Below, piece by piece: positions 12,149 to 39,274 of a stretch of 64,000 bases of DNA; the stretch's first letter is position 1; each line of letters opens with the position of its first letter. Made by a program: the position numbers and the translations under genes. Below the pieces are notes generated by a model. It had not been told where the DNA came from, did no database searches, and saw nothing but the letters and a program-made list of their open reading frames with translations. Source of the DNA: Atrina japonica (lineage: Eukaryota; Mollusca; Bivalvia; Pterioida; Pinnidae); contig BROG01000026.1 of NCBI GenBank assembly GCA_030159075.1, forward strand, positions 1,891,501-1,955,500, in the 5' to 3' direction.

Positions 12149-13244
12149 TGATTCTTAGAATATGTTATGTTATAGATACAAGATTGGTTCTGTAATCTTT
12201 GCAAAAATGACCTTATTTTGGACTTCGTATATGTTCCCTGCTTTAGTTAAGTAGAATGGTTGAGGTCTGGTTAAATTGGGGTGATGTAAAATATGTTGGC
12301 GTGAGGTGAGCTTTGTAACCTATCTTATGTCAATATGTCTGTCAGTCTGCAACATATTGGTTCACATCAAATAACTTAAGTTGCTTCCCCAAAAGTTTAA
12401 CCAAATTTCATATGCTGCTCTGTATTGATAAGATCTAGTATGACTCAAATTATTTCCAACTTTCATTACTATTTGCCAGAATTATGAGACTAAAATCTTG
12501 CCACTTGCAGATCGACAGGGTTGTTTTCTCAGCATCCATGGAATGGACTTACTTTTCACAATGTAATATGTAACATGATGCAGAACACCGTCAAACAGAG
12601 AATAGAGACAGATGTTACTCCAGATTTTATTCTGTGAGGCTGGGTGAATGTTTAAATAAAAAAACGATCTCTCATTGCTTCTGTTTTCTGATATGTCGCA
12701 AGCCTGCAACATATCTGAAAACGGGAGCGATGAGAGAACAGTTCTTAACTCATACACCCAAAAGACACATTTAGACTGGTCTGTCCCATTGATTTGCAGT
12801 AGAGTTAATTATTTTCAACGGTAGATGGGTTCAGTAATTAAATTGTGGTAAATATGACCTGTAATGGAAGCAATTCAAAGTAATTGAATTCACGGATGCT
12901 TATTTTGAGGAAATTTTGCAGATTTACACTCGGGTTATTACATTACTTTTTGCCCATAAAAATATTTTAAATGATTGCAAACGTATACTCTTACAAGAAA
13001 AAAATTGAGAGAAAATTAGGAATTTTGTAAACTACGAAAATAAGGCTAATTTTGTAATATTAAGTTACATTCGGAATCTCTTGGAAACTTCTCAATGCTG
13101 TTCGACTTATAATCAGAACTATCTAGTACCAAGACCAGGAAACCATCCGAAAACAAATTTTATAAAAAAATGTTTTTGGCAAACTTGGCCTAAGCCGTCA
13201 AGTAAGCTATTGCCATGGCCTAATGTCTGTTATTTGTCTGTCCT

Positions 13245-13720
13245 TAACTTTACCATTTAAACAACGTATATTCAAGAATCATTGGAAATACCCCCCACCC
13301 ACCCCGGAATTTGACATTAAGCATATTATTTATTATTAAGGGACATCTAGGTTTTGAACGAAAAGGAGCGAGAACTCGTAGGGGAGTCAAAAAGGACCAA
13401 AACTTGGTACATCTGTAAAAATCATCACATGTACATGACAGAACAATGATAAGATCTCTTTCATATTCGCTATACATGGTTGTTAATTCAATATATACAA
13501 AGTTTGAGAATGGATTTCGAAATCTGTTCATAATCTCTACATTGGAGTGCTTCAGGTGACATACGATACGGTTTTACACAAATGGCTAAGGCTTATAAAC
13601 TCTTTGTATACAAAGATATATTGAGAATATTTTGTAAGGAATCATCTAAGTGTCGTCTAGTGCGTGTAAATAAAAAGCTTGCAACATGACATAACGACCA
13701 TTGTGACAAAGTTTCATGGT
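13245..13720. repeat. Dispersed non-coding repeat, copy B
   Basis: It shares aaaaaggaccaaaacttgg, tgtatacaaagatata and aaggaatcat blocks, in the same order, with 8990-9660. It is non-coding. Confidence 0.5.
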
Positions 13721-13984
13721 CACGAGCATTTATGTAAACGGTGACTGTCAGTTGCATAATTCACCTTTACCAGGTAAGCACATTAGGTCTATTATTCATT
13801 GTTATTTTTTAGTCGATGGAGTTGTGTTTCACTCATTTAAATATGGTGTGTGTTCACTGACCGACGGTGTGCATTGTTAGTATAAATGTGTTATTCTTTA
13901 GATGATACATAATTTTGTAATATTAACCGTAAAAAATGTTTTGAACAATAATTCTGAACTGAATTATCGAAAAATTTCTGTTTG

Positions 13985-14115
13985 TTTATTGTTGTTTAAC
14001 GTTCCACTCAAGAATATTTCACTCATATGGAGAGTCACCAAATGCCGGTGAAGGGCTTCAAATTTTGACCTATGCTCGGTACATACGGCCATTGAGCAAT
14101 GAGGGTTCTTAAACA
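13985..14115. repeat. SINE-like dispersed repeat fragment (ATGCCGGTGAAGGGCTTC family)
   Basis: It contains 'gttgtttaacgttccactcaa', 'atgccggtgaagggcttca' and 'gacctatgctcgg'. The same blocks occur at 43450-43565, 43667-43856 and, inverted, at 58975-59155. The distal part of the repeat is missing here. Confidence 0.65.
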
Positions 14116-14743
14116 GAATTATCGAAAAAAATTGTGTGAAACATGAGTAATACATGTGAAATGATGACGATATGATTTATTTTTAGAAACAACACAATAA
14201 CGAGTTAAAATGACAATATTCAACATCAAGTAACGGATGAATGTACGACATTAAAATAATTGCAAAAGAAATGGAAAAATTACTCCGGAAGGGATGAGAA
14301 TTGTCCTCCGATTGGATTTCCTCTTATTTTCAAAATCTTTGAATGTGTTATAACACAAGATTAATATTTAGCATTCCTGAACCCACAGCGAGAAAATTAG
14401 AAATTCACAACGCGTTTCATAGATATCAGGATATAATATGAATATACACTTTAATAATTCTAAAGAACTAGAAATTTTGTTCACTTAAATTTTTACAACA
14501 ACGTATTTTGGATTTATCTTGCATCGCTGCTTCATATTTAAATAAGATAACAAAGAAACTTGTAAATGTATATAACAATTTTGTACAAACATATTCTGCA
14601 GTGACAAATTTCCACGCAGGCACAAATTTTTGGGCTATCTTTAAAAAACGCAATTCTTACAATCTATGCCTGCACAGTAGATGTTTCAGTACTTTTGATG
14701 GAACAGAACTTCCCTTCAAATTAATTTCTAAAGATATTTAGAT

Positions 14744-15778
14744 TTACAGGCTTGTAAATGGTATTTCTGATTGTACATTGGCTCTCACATTTTTTCGATT
14801 TGAAATTTCTTTCGTAAAAGTCTCTTTCTTTTTTCTCTCTGACATGGCTGCAAACATGTAGATTGAGTGGAAATGATTAACAAACCCAGGAATCAGAAGT
14901 GAAAACATCAGGACGCCAGACAAAGCACATATTGCCCCTAAAATCTTCCCCAGTGCCGTTTTTGGTGTAACTTCACCGAATCCTACCGTTGTCATGGTGA
15001 CAATCGTAAACCACCAAGCCTCAGGAATACTTTGGAAATCAGAGCTACTCTCCACATAGTAAATGAAGTTCGAAAACAACATCGTCCCGAAGACGAGGAA
15101 CAGGAACATGACAAATAAATCGTATTTCCCCATTCTGACAGAATAACAAAGGATCTTAAAGGCCAAAATGTTCTCTACGATTCGCAGAAGTCTCAAAACC
15201 CGAAACATTTGGAGGTACAAAAGGGCATCTACTAAAGCCGAGACATCTGATAGGTCAGTAAATAGAACGACGTAGCGACCGTAGCTAGAGAAAAGAACAA
15301 GTGTGTCAATGACGTTCAGGGAAATATGGAAATATTGCCGAATGCTAGGACAACAAGTCATTTTTATCAGAAACTCAACCGTAAAAAATGCATTTGTCAC
15401 GTGCTCAATGTACAGGAATATTTTTACAAAATCTCCCGCGTTCTCCTCGGTCAGTACCTTTTCATCAGCTTTGTCAGGTAAAACGAAGAGTTTTGATTTG
15501 TTTGAGGCATCGCCTGATATATTGTTAAGTGACAGGTTATTGTCCACTGTAGAGGATAACTTATTGTGATTGTTGTCCGTGTGATCTTCCAGACTTATTT
15601 CATCTGGGTCATTAGATCTTGAATAGTCGGTTGTCTCATCCGAGTCGAAGTCAACATTGACGTCTTTAAATTTGGCAACTGCATTGGAATCTGGTCGTGA
15701 CATCACTTCCGGTAACGTGCTGAACGCCACCCCAAAGATTGCCAACAGTATAAAGAAAGTAGACAGATAAAAGTAAGC
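14744..15778 (-). CDS. K+ channel exon 2 (S1 to C terminus)
   Basis: The acceptor is tttgtag with the exon starting at 15778. It encodes the whole membrane domain, from AYFYLSTFFILLAIFGVAF (S1) to the stop at 14744-14746. The C-terminal tail after S6 is short, about 40 residues, basic at first (SERKKK). Confidence 0.94.
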   Translation of the reverse strand, partial: AYFYLSTFFILLAIFGVAFSTLPEVMSRPDSNAVAKFKDVNVDFDSDETTDYSRSNDPDEISLEDHTDNNHNKLSSTVDNNLSLNNISGDASNKSKLFVLPDKADEKVLTEENAGDFVKIFLYIEHVTNAFFTVEFLIKMTCCPSIRQYFHISLNVIDTLVLFSSYGRYVVLFTDLSDVSALVDALLYLQMFRVLRLLRIVENILAFKILCYSVRMGKYDLFVMFLFLVFGTMLFSNFIYYVESSSDFQSIPEAWWFTIVTMTTVGFGEVTPKTALGKILGAICALSGVLMFSLLIPGFVNHFHSIYMFAAMSERKKKETFTKEISNRKNVRANVQSEIPFTSL

Positions 15779-17680
15779 CTACAAAGAAAAAAATATATAG
15801 ACATACTGAATAAATGGAAATTTTCCCACGATAAGGCAATTTAAAATGATGGCTGAAATTTTGAGGTAAATGATTTCAGTATGGACATACATACTAGCGA
15901 TTTGACTATGATAATATTTCTCTATAGAGCGAATTTAAGAGACAGGGCTGTAATGCTTTTTTTCTGCTGCAAAGGGCGAAAATAGTCAGGGACAAAAATG
16001 TATGTATAAGTTTGCCCGAGTTGTAAGTTTCATATATTCATAAATTTAATAGACGGTTTGTTTTCTCTAACAAGAACGACGGGTTTGGCCTCTAGTCAAT
16101 GGACGACTTTAATCTGGTTGGTTCCTTACATGATTGTGGGCAAGTGTACATCTTAAATTACAGTGGTCTTGCACCCTCTACACTATGCATGCAGTTGTTC
16201 CGTTACCATGACAATTCATAGAAATATATTTCAAAAGTAATCCTCCTTAACCCTTTGAACTCTACAAACCATAATACATGTAGACTCGTACAATAGAAAA
16301 AAGCATAGCACTCAGATATTTAGGGGTGAAAGGGTTAGGGTGCACTTTCAACGAATTTCATAGACTTTTATGTGTTTTACACAAAAAGTCATTTATTGCT
16401 TTGCTTAAACAAATTGCACCCCCATTAAGACGCATTTGGGTGAAAAAAGAGTTATACTGTAAAATACGCTTGTGAGTTCAGTACAAATCAACGCATATAA
16501 AGGTCAAACAACAACCCTTTTGGTTACTAGTTATTTCAAGTCAATATAAAAAACCCAGATACCAAAATATAAATCTCCAGGATGTCCAGGATATATATAC
16601 AAATCTAGTAAAAAATTTACAAACTCGAACATCTTAAGAGGTAGAATCAGGTGCCATGGAAGAGTAAGCACCCCTTGTCGACTGGTAACACCCGTGTCGT
16701 GCCATGAATTAATAATCAAAAGCATAAATGACATTATATCAATTTCATCCGACGCACAACTTTCTTTGGCAAAGCACCTGATTGTTTTCGCTCTTGGTTA
16801 TTTTCTCCTTTTTGCGACAGAAAGCTTATTCACCCGTCTTAAATTCGCCCTAAATCATCATAATCTCAAGGGTGACGTGTTTGTGCCCGCATCAATTATT
16901 TAGCTTGAAATTTCGCTTTCATTTTAAATTCTCCCTCTCATAAATGTATGAAAAATTAAACGGCAGCAAAAATATCCATGTATACATTATACGAATTGGG
17001 AAATAAAATTTCGAGCTAAAGGGGAATGAACATGCATCATTTGGGAAAAATCAATCATGATTTAATTTTTGTATTTTTAGTAAATGTGTTGATCATAAAC
17101 TATTTTTTTTTTAAATCACTGAATATGGATAGACGGAAAGGGGAACAATATTTCAAACTAAGGAAAATTATTGTTTATTCGAGTACATTTGAAAACAAAT
17201 TGACTGCCATACCTGTGATGCAATCGAATTTTCTCTATTATCCACGATGCTCCAAATTTTGGAAAGCAATCGTCTGCCTCTGGAAGTTTTGTCGAAACCA
17301 CGGGGGTTTAAATCCATCCGTTCATGGGAGCTTGTCATGTCTTCAAATCCTTTCAGATTAAGTTGTTCTCTTTCGTACAAACTGAACCGCTGATAACAAC
17401 ATTTTTCAAGGAGATGAGGATCAAGTTCCCAGAATTGTAATTCATTACCAAACTCACCTGGACATACAGAGCTTGGAATGTGCAGATGACCTGTTTGGAA
17501 ATAACTCAATATAGCCTCAAAACTAGATTTTGGTCTTTCGATAAACAACTCAAATTTGTCCAATTTCTTTCCCAAAACAAGTCTGTGAAGTTTCGAGTTA
17601 CACGCACCACCGAGCAAGTGCTTGCTAATTTTATACGTGGATCCACTACAGTTAATCGTCACCACCGTCCTATCACTCAT
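14744..17680 (-). CDS. Voltage-gated K+ channel alpha subunit, divergent Shab/Shaw-like
   Basis: Two exons, 17680-17213 and 15778-14744, join in phase 0 (CAG|gtatgg ... tttgtag|GCT) to give 500 residues. The ATG at 17680 is the first in frame. T1 domain, about residues 5-100, has the zinc motif HIPSSVC...KCC (H67, C73, C94, C95; HX5CX20CC). This excludes a Shaker-type T1. S1 is about 157-177, followed by a long acidic S1-S2 loop. S2 (about 273-298) keeps the FFTVEF charge-transfer site and S3 keeps NVID. S4 is weak (R349, R352, R355, then E358). The pore is MTTVGFGEVTP (G422, F423, G424), and S6 has LLIPGF where PVP is usual. Kv subunits form membrane tetramers that pass K+. The odd S4, filter and hinge suggest unusual gating or a modifier role (inference). 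Domain layout and length (about 500) are otherwise normal for the family, and no stop or frameshift is seen. Confidence 0.94.
15795..16010. mobile_element. MITE, TTTTCGC family, degraded copy
   Basis: 'ggaaattttccc' at the left and 'gggcgaaaatagtcagggacaa' at the right pair with the ends of the copies at 20155, 25480 and 27620. 'gagcgaatttaagagacaggg' inside is a family hallmark. It lies in the K+ channel intron. Confidence 0.5.
16541..16700. repeat. Solo 3' tail of the YIDD retroelement family
   Basis: 'cagataccaaaatataaat', 'atccaggatata', 'atcaggtgccatggaagagtaa' and 'cgactggtaacaccc' match, in the same order, the sequence next to the reverse-transcriptase fragments at 49112 and 56947. 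No reverse transcriptase is attached here. It lies in the K+ channel intron. Confidence 0.65.
16740..17010. mobile_element. MITE, TTTTCGC family, copy in the K+ channel intron
   Basis: It carries the family blocks in order: 'gttttcgctc', 'gacagaaagcttattcacc', 'cttaaattcgccc', 'agcttgaaatttcgctttca' and 'aattaaacggcagcaaaaat'. There is no reading frame. Confidence 0.55.
17213..17680 (-). CDS. K+ channel exon 1 (T1 domain and pre-S1)
   Basis: It begins MSDRTVVTINCSG. It contains the tetramerisation domain with 'LFIERPKSSFEAILSYFQTG' and 'ELQFWELDPHLLEKCC', then a basic pre-S1 helix with SRGRRLLSKIWSIVDN. It ends at the donor CAG|gtatgg (17213/17212). Frames on the opposite strand are shadows. 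Confidence 0.93.
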
Positions 17681-18248
17681 TGTCAAACGTGTTTCAACGC
17701 ACCACGAACGAGACCAATCTGAGTTTCTCTAAATTAGCGCGTGTTTCCATTGCATTGGAATATCTGTGGTATCATTTTGTTTGTTTTTAAGCCGTCACGA
17801 GTCGTTCGACCGACTTCCTTGGTTTTGTTACCTGTTTGTTGTGACGAGTGTCGGTGAAATTGAAGTGGCGAACGACCGTTGTTTAAGAAGATTGCAATTG
17901 CCTTCTATTGTAGGTTACGGTGTTTATGATATGTTTGTATTCAATAGAATATCATTATATCTTAGATATTGTGTTGATTTTATATCAACAGAATCGCTTT
18001 ATAGTGCTTCAATTAGGCCACATAAATGGTGGTATTTACACATTTCTTTTATTTAGTATTAAAATTAGCAATTTATTATCAAAACCATCTGTTAGAAACG
18101 ATGCTTAGGAAACAAATATCAAACCAACCTTTACGAAATGGCATACGGTAAAATGCACAAATTTACAAAAATCGCAATAAAAACTTTCTTATACATCTAT
18201 TACGTTAGTATCACTGTCTTGTTAAATTGGCATTAAAGATATTTGCAA

Positions 18249-18342
18249 CACAATGTAAGTATCGAGTCTTTACAATGTAAGTATCGCGTCTTTACAGTGT
18301 AAGTATCGCGTCTTTACAATGTAAGTATCGCGTCTTTGTAAG
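18249..18342. repeat. 22-bp tandem repeat, four copies
   Basis: The unit is 'acaatgtaagtatcgcgtcttt' with small changes (cgag in the first copy, acagtg in the third). It is about 0.6 kb upstream of the K+ channel start. Confidence 0.85.
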
Positions 18343-19365
18343 AACATCGGATGAGACTTTTTAAATCATGGGCTAGACGAAGAACTTTATAGCGTGTGCA
18401 TAAGGCCATAGTTCAAGTTAGCACGATTTTGTATTTCACACTTTTTAAAACTATTTACCTGAAATTCTTCGATCCCGTTTTTTTTACATACTATAGTGCA
18501 TAAGTAATGTTTTTTTCATTCATCCCAACTTGTTTTTAAATGTATTCAGTATTTTTACAACATATTTTCCTTCGTTTTAAATCCATTCCCAACAGCTTAC
18601 GAAAAAAGGCAAACGAAGGCGAAAATTCCAAGTTAGACAGTAATTTTTGGGGTTGTATGTTGGTTGTCACTGAATTTATGAAAGGGTTTAACATGGTTGG
18701 AATGTAGCTTGTAAATGACCATTGGTTTCTTCTAACTTTGAACCTTCATTTAACACAGCTGTTCCATAAAATGTTCATTTCTGTTGAAACGCATATTGCT
18801 CATCTCACTGTGTATATTTCACGTTTAAAACTGCAAACCTGATATATTTCCATCCTGCTTATTTTCACAATTATGCATCACAGAACACATTCGTTCTGTT
18901 TTTAAATCGGCCCTGAACTTTTTTTTTTATATATATACTGTATGTTTTCGAGCTGTCGTCGATGGAAATTTTATATGCAGAATTTATGCAATATTTTATC
19001 GGAAACATATCTCATGGTATTTAAATTGCAATTGGATTATTAGAACTACTAACTGTTGGGTTGAATCCTCCGCCGTAAATTAACGTATTTGTATTGATTA
19101 AATATTCATGCCAAAAAGAATAATTATATGTGAATTATACTGACGGCAATACAGTATTGGTATTATGTCATATGGGTTTAAATCTCGACAGATGTTTTTT
19201 TTTTCGTGTGCATTGATATTTTTAATTTAGTGGTTAGCGTACATTAGACAAATTCAAAGAAAAAATTGCCATCGCTGTCAGCTCATACTGCTTTAGATAT
19301 TTTTTTTAAAATTATATATAATAATTATTTTCGCAAAAAGGCAAAAATTAAACGGAAGCAAACTT

Positions 19366-19608
19366 TTCCAACTGTACTGGTCGGGAAATAGTAACCGGCT
19401 AAGAGCAGTAGCCGGCTATTGCATTTTTCGGCCATAGAACACAATTTTTGTGAGATTTTGTTAAGATAAATCATGAGATGATGGACATTTTTCTCAAACA
19501 AAAGAGAAAATGTTTTATGGTACATAATATAGAAAGACGAAATTACACCATAGCCAGCTACTGGTCCTAGCCGGCCACTGGTCCCCGACCAGTACAGTAA
19601 CTTTTATT
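19366..19608. mobile_element. MITE, CTGTACTGG family, copy 2
   Basis: The left end CTGTACTGGTCGGG is matched by CCCGACCAGTACAG at the right, a clean 14-bp inverted repeat. The interior matches 5761-5967 in order ('ccggctattgc', 'tttttctcaaac', 'ggtacat', 'ctactggtcctagccggcc'). Confidence 0.75.
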
Positions 19609-20154
19609 TTCATAGTCTTCATTAAAGTCGATATTTTATGTACGCAATAGAAAAGAAGACATCTAGAAGGATTTATACATTTTGTTTTCAAAATTTAAAT
19701 AACTCCAATACTCAGGTGTCAATGTAATATTTAATTCAACAAAATTATTACAAGTAAATAAAATAAACATTAAACATTATTCTGTTGAATTAATAAGCAA
19801 CAAATTGCTTAGAATATATAACATAACATTATAACTGTAAGTTTCTGGGCAGATGGTTTAAGATGTTCCTCACTCTCGACTTCAAACTGAACTGAATATC
19901 AGTTAATCAGAAAACATTGATTCTAAATTAGTAATCGATTGTGATTGGTAAAAAATTAATATAAATATATTATTTTCGTTAACTAATTGTGATGATTTTT
20001 GTAATTAGTACATTATTTGTGCATCATGCAAAATATATATATATATTCATAATTACACACAATCAATTTAAACAGATTGTAAAAAATCTTTTTGTTTTAA
20101 TATTATCACAAAAAGTTAAAAGCAACATATATATTCTGTATACATAGAAATTTT

Positions 20155-20325
20155 CACCCCTGCTTATTTTCGTCCTTTTTATGACAGAAAGGATATGCAT
20201 ATCCGTGCTTAAATTGTTTAGTTTGAAGAAAATTTAGCTTTCATTTAAAATTCGCCCTCTATTTAAAGGACGAAAATGGCGAAAATTAAACGGGGGAGAA
20301 AATTTCCAGGTATACAGTATTCAAT
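20155..20325. mobile_element. MITE, TTTTCGC family
   Basis: 'gaaattttcacccctgc' at the left pairs with 'cgggggagaaaatttccagg' at the right. 'atgacagaaaggatatgca' and 'aattcgccctctatttaaag' are internal family blocks. It lies just beyond the LPMO 3' end. Confidence 0.6.
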
Positions 20326-20396
20326 ATAATTACAATTATGCATGTATCAAAACAACAACGCAATCTTCAGTAGGCAACGTTCACCACGACTGCTAT

Positions 20397-36659
<16,263 letters not shown>

Positions 36660-36711
36660 CTTTAAGCTTCACGGACCTCGGAACTAGAATTCAGAAACTT
36701 TGTTTCACAAC

Positions 36712-36717
36712 TTTATA
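36712..36717 (-). promoter_or_regulatory. Candidate TATA box of the LPMO gene
   Basis: On the minus strand TATAAA lies about 53 bases before the LPMO ATG, in the context CATTATAAAGTTG. Transcription starting 25-30 bases later would leave a short 5' leader. The call rests on position and motif only. Confidence 0.4.
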
Positions 36718-37544
36718 ATGTTGCGATCCCTTATCTGTGTCAGAACGCACGCGTTTACTGTCTTTAACGGGTACACACTACTTAACTATCTAATTCACTT
36801 TGACTTTAAATAGGTAACACACTCCATCCTACTCAGGTAAGCCCACCCTCTACCACCTGTAATTGGTTACCAAATTCCTCTTATCTACTTCTTGTTTTCG
36901 TGTTATATGATATTCAATAATCATTTCAAAAATTACTGGGTACATTTACAAATCTTTCCTTCTGACCGTTTATCATTCCGACTCTGCGATTTGCGAATCT
37001 CTGGATAGACGGATATGTCAAAAACACGACAGTCAGGTATTTCAATAGCTATAATATTTACCTATACTTTGATAAATAGCAGCCAATTTTGATTTAAGCA
37101 AATATGAGTGACAAAGAGGAGAGATTAATTCAAACTCAAATTACCTTTCGGACGTCTGGAAAGTGAATAATAATACTTATCAATTTATATATACATGTAG
37201 AACAAATTAAATATTTATTACGAGTTAATATTATATCTAGCTAAATGCTAAATGTCGACAATGAAACATGTTTTGTATTATCCTTATTTTGATCACTATT
37301 TCAGATTAGTGATTATGCTGTTCAGTAATACAGACAAACAAATCAAATGAAACATATGAAATAATAAATTACGAAAACGGTAACCATTGAAAAGAAAACT
37401 TAAAATACACCAACGTATGAACACACATGGATCACTTGGAAATTAAGACATCAGAAATCGGAAATGTAATTATTGTCATTGTTAATCAATCGAATTAAAA
37501 AAATTATATTGAATATTAAATTATAGTGTCTTATATTATAAGTG

Positions 37545-37547
37545 TTA

Positions 37548-37611
<64 letters not shown>

Positions 37612-37885
37612 AGCGTTATTGTTGATAATAATGATGTTTATAATAATAACAACATTATTATTATTATTATTATCATCATCATCTTCTTCGTCATTATTAT
37701 TACTACTGTTATTAATATTTTTATTTTTATGTTATTATTATTAGTATTATGATTATAATTATTAGTATTATGATTATAATAATAATTATTATTATAATAA
37801 TTATTGTTATTATTATTGTTATTATTATTATTATTATTATTATTGTTGTTGTTGTTGTTGTTGTTGTTATTGTTGTTCTTGTTGT
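37545..37885. repeat. (ATT)n / (GTT)n tracts
   Basis: A pure ATT run at about 37550-37611 is followed by a mixed ATT/ATA/GTT stretch to 37885. Confidence 0.93.
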
Positions 37886-39274
37886 TGAAATCATTTATTC
37901 AAATTTGTATATAAAATTACACAGAAATCATTAAGACAAGTGTATAGAAGGAACTACACTTTAAAATGATTATCACAAAGGAAAATTAAGAACAATATTT
38001 TTATTTCTGGATTTGAAGAACAAGTGCAATCATTGTGTATATTTCTAAATATTCACTGACTTATCAGAATGTCTAGACTATTTTCAAAGCTGTACTCGGT
38101 GACTTTATCAGTAGATATAATATTTCTTTACAATAGGTATTATATGTCAAATTACTCAGTAAAACGTGTTATCAACTCCTTATATGATTATGTTAAATGT
38201 GTAAAGGCATGTACGTAGTTATTTAATTTGGTTTACAAAACTAAGTACGTCATTTCTTAATCCCGTATACCCATCACAAAACAATTTCGTGTCAAAAATC
38301 TTAAACTGATTTTTGTTCTCTTTCATCCGCTTTCTCGTATATATTTTGACAGTTCATTCATTCATGCATTCATTCCTTCATTCACCTTTTTCTCATAAGA
38401 ATTAACACACATAAGACATTTTGGCTTTTATTAATTCCCTTTGTTATATTCACTTGGTAGGCAATTATCTTAAATCTTTACGCAGTGTAATTTTACCGAG
38501 TGACGTGCTTTACCGCATTAAGCTAGATCTACTTTGCGACTTTTCACTTATATCGCGCTAATTGACATACGTGTATTTGTTGTTTTATGTAGATATCTAC
38601 ATACGTTTTGAAAATATCTAAAAGTCGGAGTTAAGGCTTCTGAATGTACGAATGTAATTCTGGACTTCTAGAATTCAGCTAACACAGTTATACAATGAAT
38701 TGTAATTATTTCCAACAGAAGCATGTAATCAGTTTTCATTGTTGCCGGAAAATCACACATGATAAATTTCTCGGTGATTAACTAGGGAGGAAATAGGAGT
38801 GTCCGGAGAAAAATTACTTGTGACAGTCGGAACAGGAGACCACCACATCATCCCAATGCTTCCTTGTTAAATCTGTCTGTTGTATTGTGATATAAATTTT
38901 TTTTTATATCTCTAATATTTTTTCGGTGTTCTACCCAATGTTTTAAATATATATTTTCTTTAAATATCGTATAACCATTATTCTTATATGCCGTATTGCA
39001 GTTGGTTGAATAAAGACTCAAAGTCAATGAAATAAATTAAATACACAAAGGATAAATATATTTACTTTAAACGATTTAATATGTGAAATTGTGATTTTTA
39101 AATTTACCGGATGGTTGAGATTGAAAATGTTCAACATTTAGTAAAAAAGTGACGAAAACAGTAAACAATAATACAAAATTCATATATAAAACCAAACACA
39201 AAATAAAAAATAATATCAAATTTGAATTCCAATGTATCTCAAAGATACATGAAAACTTTTGATAAGGTTTTATG

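Larger units (their letters stand above)
9847..14743. other. WRAP73 3' UTR then intergenic DNA up to the potassium channel
   Basis: Downstream of the WRAP73 stop there is no further conserved frame. Possible poly(A) signals are AATAAA at 10100-10105 and 11303-11308. The stretch holds a palindromic array (11752-12148), a dispersed repeat copy (13245-13720) and a SINE fragment (13985-14115). Frames at 12482-12757, 13250-13531 and 14468-14741 have no recognisable domain. Confidence 0.6.
17681..20396. other. Intergenic, K+ channel promoter side to LPMO 3' end
   Basis: The region is upstream of the K+ channel start and downstream of the LPMO stop. It holds a 22-bp tandem repeat (18249-18342) and two MITEs (19366-19608, 20155-20325). 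I see no further coding frame. The frames near 17766-18108 have no domain and run through low-complexity AT sequence. Confidence 0.55.

Noticed and set aside
17766..18108. Frames upstream of the Kv gene on the + strand
   Set aside because: No domain. The sequence is probably the Kv promoter side and AT-rich spacer.
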